The notes under the pieces are model-generated. The model was not told the origin of the DNA. It did not search any database and worked only from the letters and a program-made list of their open reading frames with translations. This document shows positions 1 through 12,186 of a stretch of DNA of 64,000 bases, in pieces (the first letter of the stretch is position 1; each line of letters opens with the position of its first letter). Origin of the DNA: Heliopora coerulea (taxonomy: Eukaryota; Cnidaria; Anthozoa; Scleralcyonacea; Helioporidae); the NCBI GenBank assembly GCA_030142905.1, contig JASJOG010000115.1:625001-689000 (forward strand). Reading direction: 5' to 3'. A program made the position numbers and the translations under genes.

Positions 1-3000
1 AACTTTCATATTATGCACTTATTTCGAAAGTTTGAAATTGGTCAAAAAATCGTGAAAAACCAAAGGTTAACCCCTTTACTTTTTGGTCAAATTTTTCCAC
101 CTAAAATTTTCAACGTAATTTCGCCCAAAAACCACTCAAACCACTGCAAAACTACTTTCTATGCAATAAACTTTCATATTCTGCACTTATTTCGAAAGTT
201 GGAAATTGGTCGAAAAATCGTGAAAAACCAAAGGTTAACCCCTTTACTTTTTGGTCAAATTTTTCCACCTAAAATTTTCAACATAATTTCGTTCAAAAAC
301 CACTCAAACCACTGCAAAACTAGTTTTTATGCAATAAACTTTTATATTCTGCACTTATTTCGAAAGTTAGAAATTGGTCGAAAAATCGTGAAAAACCAAA
401 GGTTAAACCCTTTACTTTTTGGTCAAATTTTTACACCTAAAATTTTCAACGTAATTTCGCTTAAAAACCACTCAAATCACTGCAAAACTAGTTTCTATGC
501 AATAAACTTTCATATTCTTCACTTATCTCGAAAGTTGGAAATTGATCGAAAAATCCCAAAAAACCAAAGGTTAACCCCTTTACTTTTTGGTCAAATATTT
601 CCACCTAAAATTTTCAACGTAATTTCCATCAAAAACCACTCAAATCACTGCAAAACTAGTTTCTATGCAATAAACTTTCATATTTTGCACTTATCTCGAA
701 AGCTGGAAATTGATCGAAAAATCGTGAAAAACCAAAGGTTAACCCCTTTACTTTTTGGTCAAATTTTTCCACCTAAAATTTTCAACGTAATTTCGCTCAA
801 AAACCACTCAAATCAATGCAAGACTAGTTTCTATGCAATAAATTTTCATATTCTGCACTTATATCGAAAGTTGGAAATTGATCGAAAAATCGAAAAAAAC
901 TAAAGGTTAACCCCTTTACTTTTTGGTCAAATTTTTCCACCTAAAATTTTCAACGTAATTTCCCTGAAAAACCACTCAAATCACTGCAAAACTAGTTTCT
1001 ATGCAATAAACATTCATATTCTGCACTTATTTCGAAAGTTGGAAATTGATCGAAAAATCGCAAAAAACCAAAGGTTAACCCCTTTACTTTTTGGTCAAAT
1101 TTTTCCACCTAAAATTTTCAACGTAGTTTCCCTCAAAAACCACTCCAATAACTGCAAAACTAGTTTCTATGATATAAACTTTCATATTATGCACTTATTT
1201 CGAAAGTTGGAAATTGGTCGAAAAATCGTGAAAAACCAAAGGTTAACCCCTCTTTACTTTTTGGTCAAATTTTTCCACCTAAAATTTTCAACGTAATTTC
1301 GCTTAAAAACCACTCAAACCACTGCAAAACTAGTTTCTATGCAATAAACTTTCATATTCTGCACTTATTTCGAAAGTTGGAAATTGGTTAAAAAATCGTG
1401 AAAAACCAAAGGTTAACCCCTTTACTTTTTGGTCAAATTTTTCCACCTAAAATTTTCAACGTAATTTCGCTCAAAAACCACTGAAATCACTGCAAAACTA
1501 GTTTCTATGCAATAAACTTTCATATTCTGCACTTATTTCGAAAGTTGGAAATTGGTCGAAAAATCGTGAAAAACCAAAGGTTAAACCCTCTTTACTTTTT
1601 GGTCAAATTTTTCCACCTAAAATTTTCAACGTGATTTCGCTAAAAAATCACTCAAATCACTGCAAAACTAGTTCCTATGCAATAAACTTTCATATTCTGC
1701 ACTTATTTCGAAAGTTGGAAATTGATCGAAAAATCGCAAAAAACCAAAGGTTAATCCCTTTACTTTTTGGTCAAATTTTTCCACCTAAAATTTTCAAAGT
1801 AATTTCCCTCAAAAACCACTCAAATCACTGCAAAACTAGTTTCTATGCAATAAACATTCATATTCTGCACTTATTTCGAAAGTTGGAAATTGATCGAAAA
1901 ATCGCAAAAAACCAAAGGTTAACCCCTTTACTTTTTGGTCAAATTTTTCCACCTAAAATTTTCAACGTAATTTCGCTCAAAAACCACTCCAATCACTGCA
2001 AAACTAGTTTCTATGATATAAACTTTCATATTATGCACTTATTTCGAAAGTTGGAAATTGGTCGAAAAATCGTGAAAAACCAAAGGTTAACCCCTTTACT
2101 TTTTGGTCAAATTTTTCCACCTAAAATTTTCAACGTAATTTCCATCAAAAACCACTCAAATCACTGCAAAACTAGTTTCTATGCAATAAACTTTCATATT
2201 TTGCACTTATCTCGAAAGCTGGAAATTGATCGAAAAATCGACAAAAACCAAAGGTTAACCCCTTTACTTTTTGGTCAAATTTTTCCATCTAAAATTTTCA
2301 ACGTAATTTCCCTCAAAAACCACTCAAATCAATGCAAGACTAGTTTCTATGCAATAAACTTTCATATTCTGCACTTATTTCGAAAGTTGGAAATTGATCG
2401 AAAAATCGCAAAAAACCAAAGGTTAACCCCTTTACTTTTTGGTCAAATTTTTCCACCTAAAATTTTCAACGTAATTTCGCTTAAAAACCACTGAAATCAC
2501 TGCAAAACTAGTTTCTATGCAATAATCTTTCATATTCTGCACTTATTTCCATAGTTGGAAATTGGTCGAAAAATCGTGAAAAACCAAAGGTTAACCCCTT
2601 TACTTTTTGGTCAAATTTTTCCACCTAAAATTTTCAACGTAATTTCGCTTAAAAACCACTCAAATCACTGCAAAACTAGTTTCTATGCAATAAACTTTCA
2701 TATTCTGCACTTATTTCGAAAGTTGGAAATTGGTCGAAAAATCGTGAAAAACCAAAGGTTAACCCCTTTACTTTTTGGTCAAATTTTTCCACCTAAAATT
2801 TTCAACGTAATTTTGCTCAAAAACCACTCCAATCACTGCAAAACTAGTTTCTATGATATAAACTTTCATATTATGCACTTATTTCGAAAGTTGGAAATTG
2901 GTTGAAAAATCGTGAAAAACCAAAGGTTAACCCCTTTACTTTTTGGTCAAATTTTTCCACCTAAAATTTTCAACGTAATTTCGCTTAAAAACCACTCAAA

Positions 3001-6000
3001 TCACTGCAAAACTAGTTTCTATGCAATAAACATTCATATTCTGCACTTATTTCGAAAGTTGGAAATTGATCGAAAAATCGCAAAAAACCAAAGGTTAACC
3101 CCTTTACTTTTTGGTCAAATTTTTCCACCTAAAATTTTCAACGTAATTTCCCTCAAAAACCACTCCAATCACTGCAAAACTAGTTTCTATGATATAAACT
3201 TTCATATTATGCACTTATTTCGAAAGTTGGAAATTGGTCGAAAAATCGTGAAAAACCAAAGGTTAACCCCTTTACTTTTTGGTCAAATTTTTCCACCTAA
3301 AATTTTCAACGTAATTACGCCCAAAAACCACTCAAACCACTGCAAAACTAGTTTTTATGCAATAAACTTTCATATTCTGCACTTATTTCGAAAGTTGGAA
3401 ATTGGTCGAAAAATCGTGAAAAGCCAAAGGTTAACCCCTTTACTTTTTGGTCAAATTTTTCCACCTAAAATTTTCAACATAATTTCGTTCAAAAACCACT
3501 CAAACCACTGCAAAACTAGTTTTTATGCAATAAACTTTTATATTCTGCACTTATTTCGAAAGTTAGAAATTGGTCGAAAAATCGTGAAAAACCAAAGGTT
3601 AAACCCTTTACTTTTTGGTCAAATTTTTACACCTAAAATTTTCAACGTAGTTTCCCTCAAAAACCACTCCAATAACTGCAAAACTAGTTTCTATGATATA
3701 AACTTTCATATTATGCACTTATTTCGAAAGTTGGAAATTGGTCGAAAAATCGTGAAAAACCAAAGGTTAACCCCTCTTTACTTTTTGGTCAAATTTTTCC
3801 ACCTAAAATTTTCAACGTAATTTCGCTTAAAAACCACTCAAACCACTGCAAAACTACTTTCTATGCAATAAACTTTCATATTCTGCACTTATTTCGAAAG
3901 TTGGAAATTGGTTAAAAAATCGTGAAAAACGAAAGGTTAACCCCTTTACTTTTTGGTCAAATTTTTCCACCTAAAATTTTCAACGTGATTTCGCTCAAAA
4001 ACCACTCAAATCACTGCAAAACTAGTTTCTATGATATAAACTTTCATATTCTGCACTTATTTCGAAAGTTGGAAATTGATCGAAAAATCGCAAAAAACCA
4101 AAGGTTAACCCCTTTACTTTTTGGTCAAATTTTTCCACCTAAAATTTTCAACGTAATTTCCATCAAAAACCACTCAAATCACTGCAAAACTAGTTTCTAT
4201 GCAATAAACTTTCATATTTTGCACTTATCTCGAAAGCTGGAAATTGATCGAAAAATCGACAAAAACCAAAGGTTAACCCCTTTACTTTTTGGTCAAATTT
4301 TTCCACCTAAAATTTTCAACGTAATTTCGCTTAAAAACCACTCAAATCACTGCAAAACTAGTTTCTATGCAATAAACTTTCATATTCTTCACTTATCTCG
4401 AAAGTTGAAAATTGATCGAAAAATCGCAAAAAACCAAAGGTTAACCCCTTTACTTTTTGGTCAAATTTTTCCACCTAAAATTTTCAACGTAATTTCCCTC
4501 AAAAACCACTCAAATCAATGCAAGACTAGTTTCTATGCAATAAACTTTCATATTCTGCACTTATTTCGAAAGTTGGAAATTGATCGAAAAATCGCAAAAA
4601 ACCAAAAGTTAACCCCTTTACTTTTTGGTCAAATTTTTCCACCTAAAATTTTCAACGTAATTTCGCTTAAAAACCACTCAAATCACTGCAAAACTAGTTT
4701 CTATGCAATAAACTTTCATATTCTGCACTTATTTCGAAAGTTGGAAATTGGTCAAAAAATCGTGAAAAACCAAAGGTTAACCCCTTTACTTTTTGGTCAA
4801 ATTTTTCCACCTAAAATTTTCAACGTAATTTCCCTGAAAAACCACTCAAATCACTGCAAAACTAGTTTCTATGCAATAAACATTCATATTCTGCACTTAT
4901 TTCGAAAGTTGGAAATTGATCGAAAAAAGGTGAAAAACCAAAGGTTAACCCCTTTACTTTTTGGTCAAATTTTTCCACCTAAAATTTTCAACGTAGTTTC
5001 CCTCAAAAACCACTCAAATCACTGCAAAACTAGTTTCTATGCAATAAACATTCATATTCTGCACTTATTTCGAAAGTTGGAAATTGGTCGAAAAATCGTG
5101 AAAAACCAAAGGTTAACCCCTTTACTTTTTGGTCAAATTTTTCCACCTAAAATTTTCAACGTAATTTTGCTCAAAAACCACTCCAATCACTGCAAAACTA
5201 GTTTCTATGATATAAACTTTCATATTCTGCACTTATTTCGAAAGTTGGAAATTGGTCGAAAAATCGTGAAAAACCAAAGGTTAACCCCTTTACTTTTTGG
5301 TCAAATTTTTCCACCTAAAATTTTCAACGTAATTTCGCTCAAAAACCACTCAAATCACTGCAAAACTAGTTTCTATGCAATAAACTTTCATATTCTGCAC
5401 TTATTTCGAAAGTTGGAAATTGGTCGAAAAATCGTGAAAAACCAAAGGTTAACCCCTTTACTTTTTGGTCAAATTTTTCCACCTAAAATTTTCAACGTAA
5501 TTTCGCTTAAAAACCACTCAAATCACTGCAAAACTAGTTTCTATGCAATAAACTTTCATATTCTGCACTTATTTCGAAAGTTAAAAATTGATCGAAAAAT
5601 CGCAAAAAACCAAAGGTTAACCCCTTTACTTTTTGGTCAAATTTTTCCACCTAAAATTTTCAACGTAATTTCCCTCAAAAACCACTCAAATAACTGCAAA
5701 ACTAGTTTCTATGCAATAAACTTTCATATTCTGCACTTATTTCGAAAGTTGGAAATTGGTCGAAAAATCGCAAAAAACCAAAGGTTAACCCCTTTACTTT
5801 TTGGTCAAATTTTTCCACCTAAAATTTTCAACGTAATTTCGCTCAAAAACCACTCCAATCACTGCAAAACTAGTTTCTATGATATAAACTTTCATATTAT
5901 GCACTTATTTCGAAAGTTGGAAATTGGTCGAAAAATCGTGAAAAACCAAAGGTTAACCCCTTTACTTTTTGGTCAAATTTTTCCACCTAAAATGTTCAAC

Positions 6001-9000
6001 GTAATTTCGCCCAAAAACCACTCAAACCACTGCAAAACTACTTTCTATGCAATAAACTTTCATATTCTGCACTTATTTCGAAAGTTGGAAATTGGTCGAA
6101 AAATCGTGAAAAACCAAAGGTTAACCCCTTTACTAAATGGTCAAATTTTTCCACCTAAAATTTTCAACATAATTTCGTTCAAAAACCACTCAAACCACTG
6201 CAAAACTAGTTTTTATGCAATAAACTTTCATATTCTGCACTTATTTCGAAAGTTGGAAATTGGTCGAAAAATCGTGAAAAACCAAAGGTTAACCCCTTTA
6301 CTTTTTGGTCAAATTTTTCCACCTAAAATTTTCAAAGTAATTTCCATCAAAAACCACTCAAATCACTGCAAAACTAGTTTCTATGCAATAAACTTTCATA
6401 TTCTGCACTTATTTCGAAAGTTGGAAATTGGTCGAAAAATCGTGAAAAACCAAAGGTTAACCCCTTTACTTTTTGGTCAAATTTTTCCACCTAAAATTTT
6501 CAACGTAATTTCGCTCAAAAACCACTCAAATCACTGCAAAACTAGTTTCTATGCAATAAACTTTCATATTCTGCACTTATTTCGAAAGTTGGAAATTGGT
6601 CGAAAAATCGTGAAAAACCAAAGGTTAACCCCTTTACTTTTTGGTCAAATTTTTCCACCTAAAATTTTCAACGTAATTTCGCTTAAAAACCACTCCAATT
6701 AACTGCAAAACTAGTTTCTATGCAATAAACTTTCATATTCTGCACTTATTTCGAAAGTTGGAAATTGGTCGAAAAATCGTGAAAAACCAAAGGTTAACCC
6801 CTTTACTTTTTGGTCAAATTTTTCCACCTAAAATTTTCAACGTAATTTCGCTCAAAAACCACTGAAATCACTGCAAAACTAGTTTCTATGCAATAAACTT
6901 TCATATTCTGCACTTATTTCGAAAGTTGGAAATTGATCGAAAAATCGTGAAAAAAACCAAAGGTTAACCCCTTTACTTTTTGGTCAAATTTTTCCACCTA
7001 AAATTTTCAACGTGATTTCGCTCAAAAACCACTGAAATCACTGCAAAACTAGTTTCTATGCAATAAACTTTCATATTCTGCACTTATCTCGAAAGTTGGA
7101 AATTGATCGAAAAATCGCAAAAAACCAAAGGTTAACCCCTTTACTTTTTGGTCAAATTTTTCCACCTAAAATTTTCAACGTAATTTCGCTCAAAAACCAC
7201 TGAAATCACTGCAAAACTAGTTTCTATGCAATAAACTTTCATATTCTGCACTTATTTCGAAAGTTGGAAATTGATCGAAAAATCGCAAAAAACCAAAGGT
7301 TAACCCCTTTACTTTTTGGTCAAATTTTTCCACCTAAAATTTTCAACGTAATTTCGCTCAAAAACCACTCAAATCACTGCAAAACTAGTTTCTATGCAAT
7401 AAACTTTCATATTCTGCACTTATTTCGAAAGTTGGAAATTGGTCGAAAAATCGTGAAAAACCAAAGGTTAACCCCTTTACTTTTTGGTCAAATTTTTCCA
7501 CCTAAAATTTTCAACGTAATTTCGCTCAAAAACCACTCAAATCACTGCAAAACTAGTTTCTATGCAATAAACTTTCATATTCTGCACTTATCTCGAAAGT
7601 TGGAAATTGGTCGAAAAATCGTGAAAAACCAAAGGTTAACCCCTTTACTTTTTGGTCAAATTTTTCCACCTAAAATTTTCAACGTGATTTCGCTCAAAAA
7701 CCACTGAAATCACTGCAAAACTAGTTTCTATGCAATAAACTTTCATATTCTGCACTTATTTCGAAAGTTGGAAATTGGTCGAAAAATCGTGAAAAACCAA
7801 AGGTTAACCCCTTTACTTTTTGGTCAAATTTTTCCACCTAAAATTTTCAACGTAATTTCGCTCAAAAACCACTGAAATCACTGCAAAACTAGTTTCTATG
7901 CAATAAACTTTCATATTCTGCACTTATTTCGAAAGTTGGAAATTGGTCGAAAAATCGTGAAAAACCAAAGGTTAACCCCTTTACTTTTTGGTCAAATTTT
8001 TCCACCTAAAATTTTCAACGTGATTTCGCTCAAAAACCACTGAAATCACTGCAAAACTAGTTTCTATGCAATAAACTTTCATATTCTGCACTTATTTCGA
8101 AAGTTGGAAATTGGTCGAAAAATCGTGAAAAACCAAAGGTTAACCCCTTTACTTTTTGGTCAAATTTTTCCACCTAAAATTTTCAACGTGATTTCGCTCA
8201 AAAACCCACTCAAATCACTGCAAAACTAGTTTCTATGCAATAAACTTTCATATTCTGCACTTATTTCGAAAGTTGGAAATTGGTCGAAAAATCGTGAAAA
8301 ACCAAAGGTTAACCCCTTTACTTTTTGGTCAAATTTTTCCAACTAAAATTTTCAACGTAATTTCGCTCAAAAACCACTGAAATCACTGCAAAACTAGTTT
8401 CTATGCAATAAACTTTCATATTCTGCACTTATTTCGAAAGTTGGAAATTGGTCGAAAAATCGCAAAAAACCAAAGGTTAACCCCTTTACTATTTGGTCAA
8501 ATTTTTCCACCTAAAATTTTCAACGTAATTTCGCTCAAAAACGACTGAAATCACTGCAAAACTAGTTTCTATGCAATAAACTTTCATATTCTGCACTTAT
8601 CTCGAAAGTTGGAAATTGATCGAAAAATCGCAAAAAACCAAAGGTTAACCCCTTTACTTTTTGGTCAAATTTTTCCACCTAAAATTTTCAAAGTAATTTC
8701 GCTCAAAAGCCACTGAAATCACTGCAAAACTAGTTTCTATGCAATAAACTTTCATATTCTGCACTTATTTCGAAAGTTGGAAATTGGTCGAAAAATCGTG
8801 AAAAACCAAAGGTTAACCCCTTTACTTTTTGGTCAAATTTTTCCACCTAAAATTTTCAAAGTAATTTCGCTCAAAAGCCACTGAAATCACTGCAAAACTA
8901 GTTTCTATGCAATAAACTTTCATATTCTGCACTTATTTCGAAAGTTGGAAATTGGTCGAAAAATCGTGAAAAACCAAACGTTAACCCCTTTACTTTTTGG

Positions 9001-9955
9001 TCAAATTTTTACACCTAAAATTTTCAACGTGATTTCGCTCAAAAACCACTCAAATCAATGCTAAACTAGATTCTATGCAATAAACTTTCATATTCTGCAC
9101 TTATTTCGAAAGTTGGAAATTGGTCGAAAAATCGTGAAAAACCAAAGGTTAACCCCTTTACTTTTTGGTCAAATTTTTCCACCTAAAATTTTCAACGTGA
9201 TTTCGCTCAAAAACCACTCAAATCAATGCTAAACTAGATTCTATGCAATAAACGTTCATATTCTGCACTTATTTCGAAAGTTGGATAGTGGTCGAAAAAT
9301 CGTGAAAAACCAAAGGTTAACCCCTTTACTTTTTGGTCAAATTTTTCCACCTAAAATTTTCAACGTGATTTCGCTCAAAAACCACTCAAATCAATGCAAA
9401 ACTAGTTCCTATGCAATAAACGTTCATATTCTGCACTTATTTCGAAAGTTGTAAATTGGTCGAAAAATCGTGAAAAACCAAAGGTTAACCCCTTTACTTT
9501 TTGGTCAAATTTTTCCACCGAAAGTTTTCAACGTAATTTCGCTCAAAAACCGCTGAAATCACTGCAAAACTAGTTTCTATGCAATAAACTTTCATATTCT
9601 GCACTTATTTCGAAAGTTGGAAATTGGTCGAAAAATCGTGAAAAACCAAAGGTTAACCCCTTTACTATTTGGTCAAATTTTTCCACCTTAAATTTTCAAC
9701 GTAATTTCGCTCAAAAACCACTGAAATTACTGCAAAACTAGTTTCTATGCAATAAACTTTCATATTCTGCTCTTATTTCGAAAGTTGGAAATTGGTCGAA
9801 AAATCGTGACTTTTTGGTCAAATTTTTCCATCTAAAATTTTCTACGTGATTTCGCTCAAAAACCACTGAAATCACTGCAAAACTAGTTTCTATGGAATAA
9901 ACGTTCATATTCTACACTTATTTCGAAAGTTGGATATTGGACGAAAAAGCGTCAA
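1..9955 (+). repeat. 168-bp tandem satellite array, about 59 monomers
   Basis: Head-to-tail monomers recur every 168 bp; the ctttcatatt landmark lies at 3, 171, 3873, 4041, 4209 and so on. Monomers are AT-rich, mostly more than 90% alike by eye, and contain the palindrome ggttaacc. The period is 56 codons, so one plus frame stays open through many units, the longest run being 3,922-6,702. Copies with 2-bp insertions (near 1,250, 1,590 and 3,772), a run of copies with an in-frame TGA, and a deletion of about 23 bp near 9,810 argue against coding. The near-nucleosome length and homogeneity fit a centromeric or heterochromatic satellite; that role is inference. The left end lies outside the window. 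Confidence 0.97.
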
Positions 9956-10345
9956 AAACCAAAGATCAACCCTTTAATTTTCGGTGAATTCTTCGATCTC
10001 AAAAATCTCTTAAAATTTTAACCTAAAACGACTGAAATGGACGCCAAACTAATTGATTTCGCCTAAACTCTCATATTTTTAGCTTATTTCGAAACTTTTA
10101 AATTGGTCTAAAAATCGTCAAAAACCATAGGTTAACTCCTTTATTTTTTTTCGAAATTTTTTGACCTCAATTATTGTCCTTAATTTTACGTTATAAGGAC
10201 TGAAATCAATGCCAAACTAGTTTATTTTGCCTGATCTTTCATATTCTGAGCTGAATTGGAAACTTTGAAATTGGTCGAGAAATCGTCAAAAAGGGTGAGT
10301 TGACACGTTCAGTTTTTGGTGAAATTTTCAATCTCAAAATTTATC
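9956..10345 (+). repeat. Decayed edge monomers of the 168-bp satellite
   Basis: About two further copies continue in phase but are heavily mutated. The landmarks for 'cttatttcgaaa', 'aaaaaccataggttaac' and 'gccaaactag' are still recognisable at roughly 165-170 bp spacing. Divergence rises away from the array, as expected when unequal exchange homogenises the centre of a satellite but not its flank. Confidence 0.85.
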
Positions 10346-10489
10346 CAAATTATTGCAAAAATTACTTTAAATAACTGCTGAACATTGTGCACTGTTGAGG
10401 TCTCTTATCGGAGTAAAGTTTAATATATCATAGCTTAGATAACCTAATTTTTGATTTATTTGGGTAATTCTAGGCTAGAATTTCTGGGA

Positions 10490-10560
10490 ATTTTTGCGAC
10501 CGAGAAATTGAACGAAAAAGTAAAGGGATTAACCCTTGGTTTTTGACGTATGTTGGACGA
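10490..10560 (-). repeat. Inverted satellite remnant
   Basis: The reverse complement here reads through the same core as the satellite (aaaaaccaagggttaatccc, then tttactttttcg), matching the conserved middle of the monomer. It is a lone partial copy in the opposite orientation, about 150 bp beyond the last recognisable direct copy. The remaining sequence from 10,346 to 10,871 shows nothing else I recognise. Confidence 0.7.
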
Positions 10561-10871
10561 CGAGTACACAAATATGGCTTTAACATTAGCAGTAGCATTC
10601 CTAACGATGAGTGAAACCTTGTCGAACGTTGAGTGGAATTAAAATATCTTTTCACTTTTCGGAGTTACCGTTTTGCATTCTAAACATGTGTATATACATT
10701 TAACCCCAGTTAACATAGTTACCCCAGTTTGCCCTCGCTGTCATTGAGCTCGTGGCAGTGGCTCGAGGCTTACGAGGGGTATGGGGATGAGAAAATTTAA
10801 TAACAAATTAGTAATTAAAAATAACTACTTCTACTTCTGTCACTTCACCATCCAACAAATTAGTATTTCAA

Positions 10872-11425
10872 ATGTCAATAATGGAAAACAAAGAGACAGA
10901 AGATCGGGAAAGTTCCGAAGGTTGTAATCAAAATGGGAACAAAGACAAAGCTGATATTACGCACGAAGAGACGAAGAACATGGAATTCGACGAAATTAAT
11001 TTAAATGTAGATCAAGAAGACGAGACTGAAGAAAAAGTAGACGGAAGGTGAAATGAGTCTTGTATTTTTCTAATTCTGTTTGCGAGAAATGTTTGAACCT
11101 GAGCGTAATTCACGTCAGGTAATGTACGACTTGTCACAAGTGCAGAGAATGCATGGCTGGGATTGTGTCGATGGGGTTATCGTTCATAAAGAGAATAGTT
11201 TAACAAAAATTAAAGTTGGACAGTCAACTTCCTTCAGCATCGTCTATCCCGGAGCAGGTTCTAGCTTGTTTGTTGTTTTGTTTATTTTAGCCTGTTTTTC
11301 TTTTTATTTTTTAATTCATTAAGACGGCAGCTGAACATTGCAGCTACTTCCATATTCCCAGTGACCAATGGTTATTGATTGACACAACTAATTCATGGTC
11401 AGTAATACCAGATTCTGAAAGATAA
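10872..11425 (+). CDS. Putative small spliced gene, product not recognised
   Basis: Two blocks look coding. From 11,089 (ATG) to 11,257 the frame is open and contains MHGWDCVDGVIVHKENS. It splices in phase (gcag/gttcta, intron 11,258-11,330, acceptor ggcag/ctgaac) to 11,331-11,425, which contains HIPSDQWLLIDTTNSW and a stop. From the 11,089 ATG this gives about 87 residues. Upstream, 10,872-11,047 is an open, very acidic Met-led block ending at a good donor (aag/gtgaaatg), but its phase does not fit the next block through an obvious acceptor. It may be a 5' exon of this gene or, through another donor, of the proton channel downstream. I do not recognise the family and see no transmembrane segment in the predicted exons. 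Confidence 0.4.
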
Positions 11426-11475
11426 AGTCTTGATTTGGCTGCATATTACGATGGTTTTAACTTTTAAGTTGTAGG

Positions 11476-11671
11476 AGACGTCTTGGCAATCCTGTATTTT
11501 AGCGTCGGGTTCATTTTAATAGCGCTGGATTCATTTTAATAGCGCTGGATTCATTTTAAAGGGTTAGGGTTAAGTACATGTTTTAATCCGGCGCTCTTCA
11601 TAAAATGAATCTGACACTATTTTATTTCCCAAATCCAATCCGACGCTAAAATACAGGATTGCCGACGTCTT
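11476..11671. mobile_element. Fold-back MITE, about 195 bp
   Basis: Terminal inverted repeats of about 30 bp: the left end runs gacgtcttggcaatcctgta, and the right end is nearly its reverse complement, ending at gccgacgtc. Inside are tandem copies of a roughly 20-bp unit (cattttaatagcgctggatt) and two TTAGGG-like units. There is no coding capacity, so it is a non-autonomous DNA-transposon derivative. Apart from this element, 11,426-12,186 holds a poly-G run near 12,010 and the upstream side of the proton channel gene. Confidence 0.75.
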
Positions 11672-12186
11672 CAACAAATATACGAAATATTGGTTGCGTC
11701 ATGGACATTCGTTCGATCACGCACCACACTCCACAAATGCATTAGGACTTTTATTAACACTTTGGAGAAGTGTGACAGCCAGCAGTGAGGAACTGTTTTG
11801 GGAAAAAAGCTAAAGAAATACCTCTTAAAGAAATGAAGGATCAGGAAGACCATGATTTAGAAATGAGTTTTACACATGGAAGACTCCCAATCCCCCCAAA
11901 AAACTCCCTTTCCAGGTAGTCACTCAGAAAAATGAACCATTAGTCTGACATTAGGAATGCTTTTGCAAAATGCTCACAACCCTTTTCCCTAAACATATCC
12001 AAAACCTTGGGGGGGGGGGGGAAGTAGTTAAGAAAATATAATAATGAAGGACATAAAATATTGGAAGGTCCAATTCCCTATTTCAACCTAGAAGTTGTTA
12101 TGCTACAATAATTATAAACCTGTTTCTCTCTCACCACCAACCCCGTCCAATCATTTAATCAGTCATTAAACAAAATTTCATTTTAG

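Noticed and set aside
3922..6702. 926-codon open frame (and five shorter ones) through the satellite
   Set aside because: The period is a multiple of three, so one monomer without a stop opens the whole array. Indels and a shared TGA variant interrupt it, and there is no promoter, splice or domain evidence.
1..9955. CENP-B box-like sequence (atttcgaaagttggaaattg) in each monomer
   Set aside because: Only the ttcg and part of the core agree; the essential C-G-G-G half is absent, so a CENP-B site is not supported.
1..9955. CRISPR-like regular spacing
   Set aside because: The units are contiguous repeats with no unique spacers, in an animal genome.
11552..11566. Interstitial telomere (gggttagggtta)
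   Set aside because: Only two units, inside a MITE; no telomere array.
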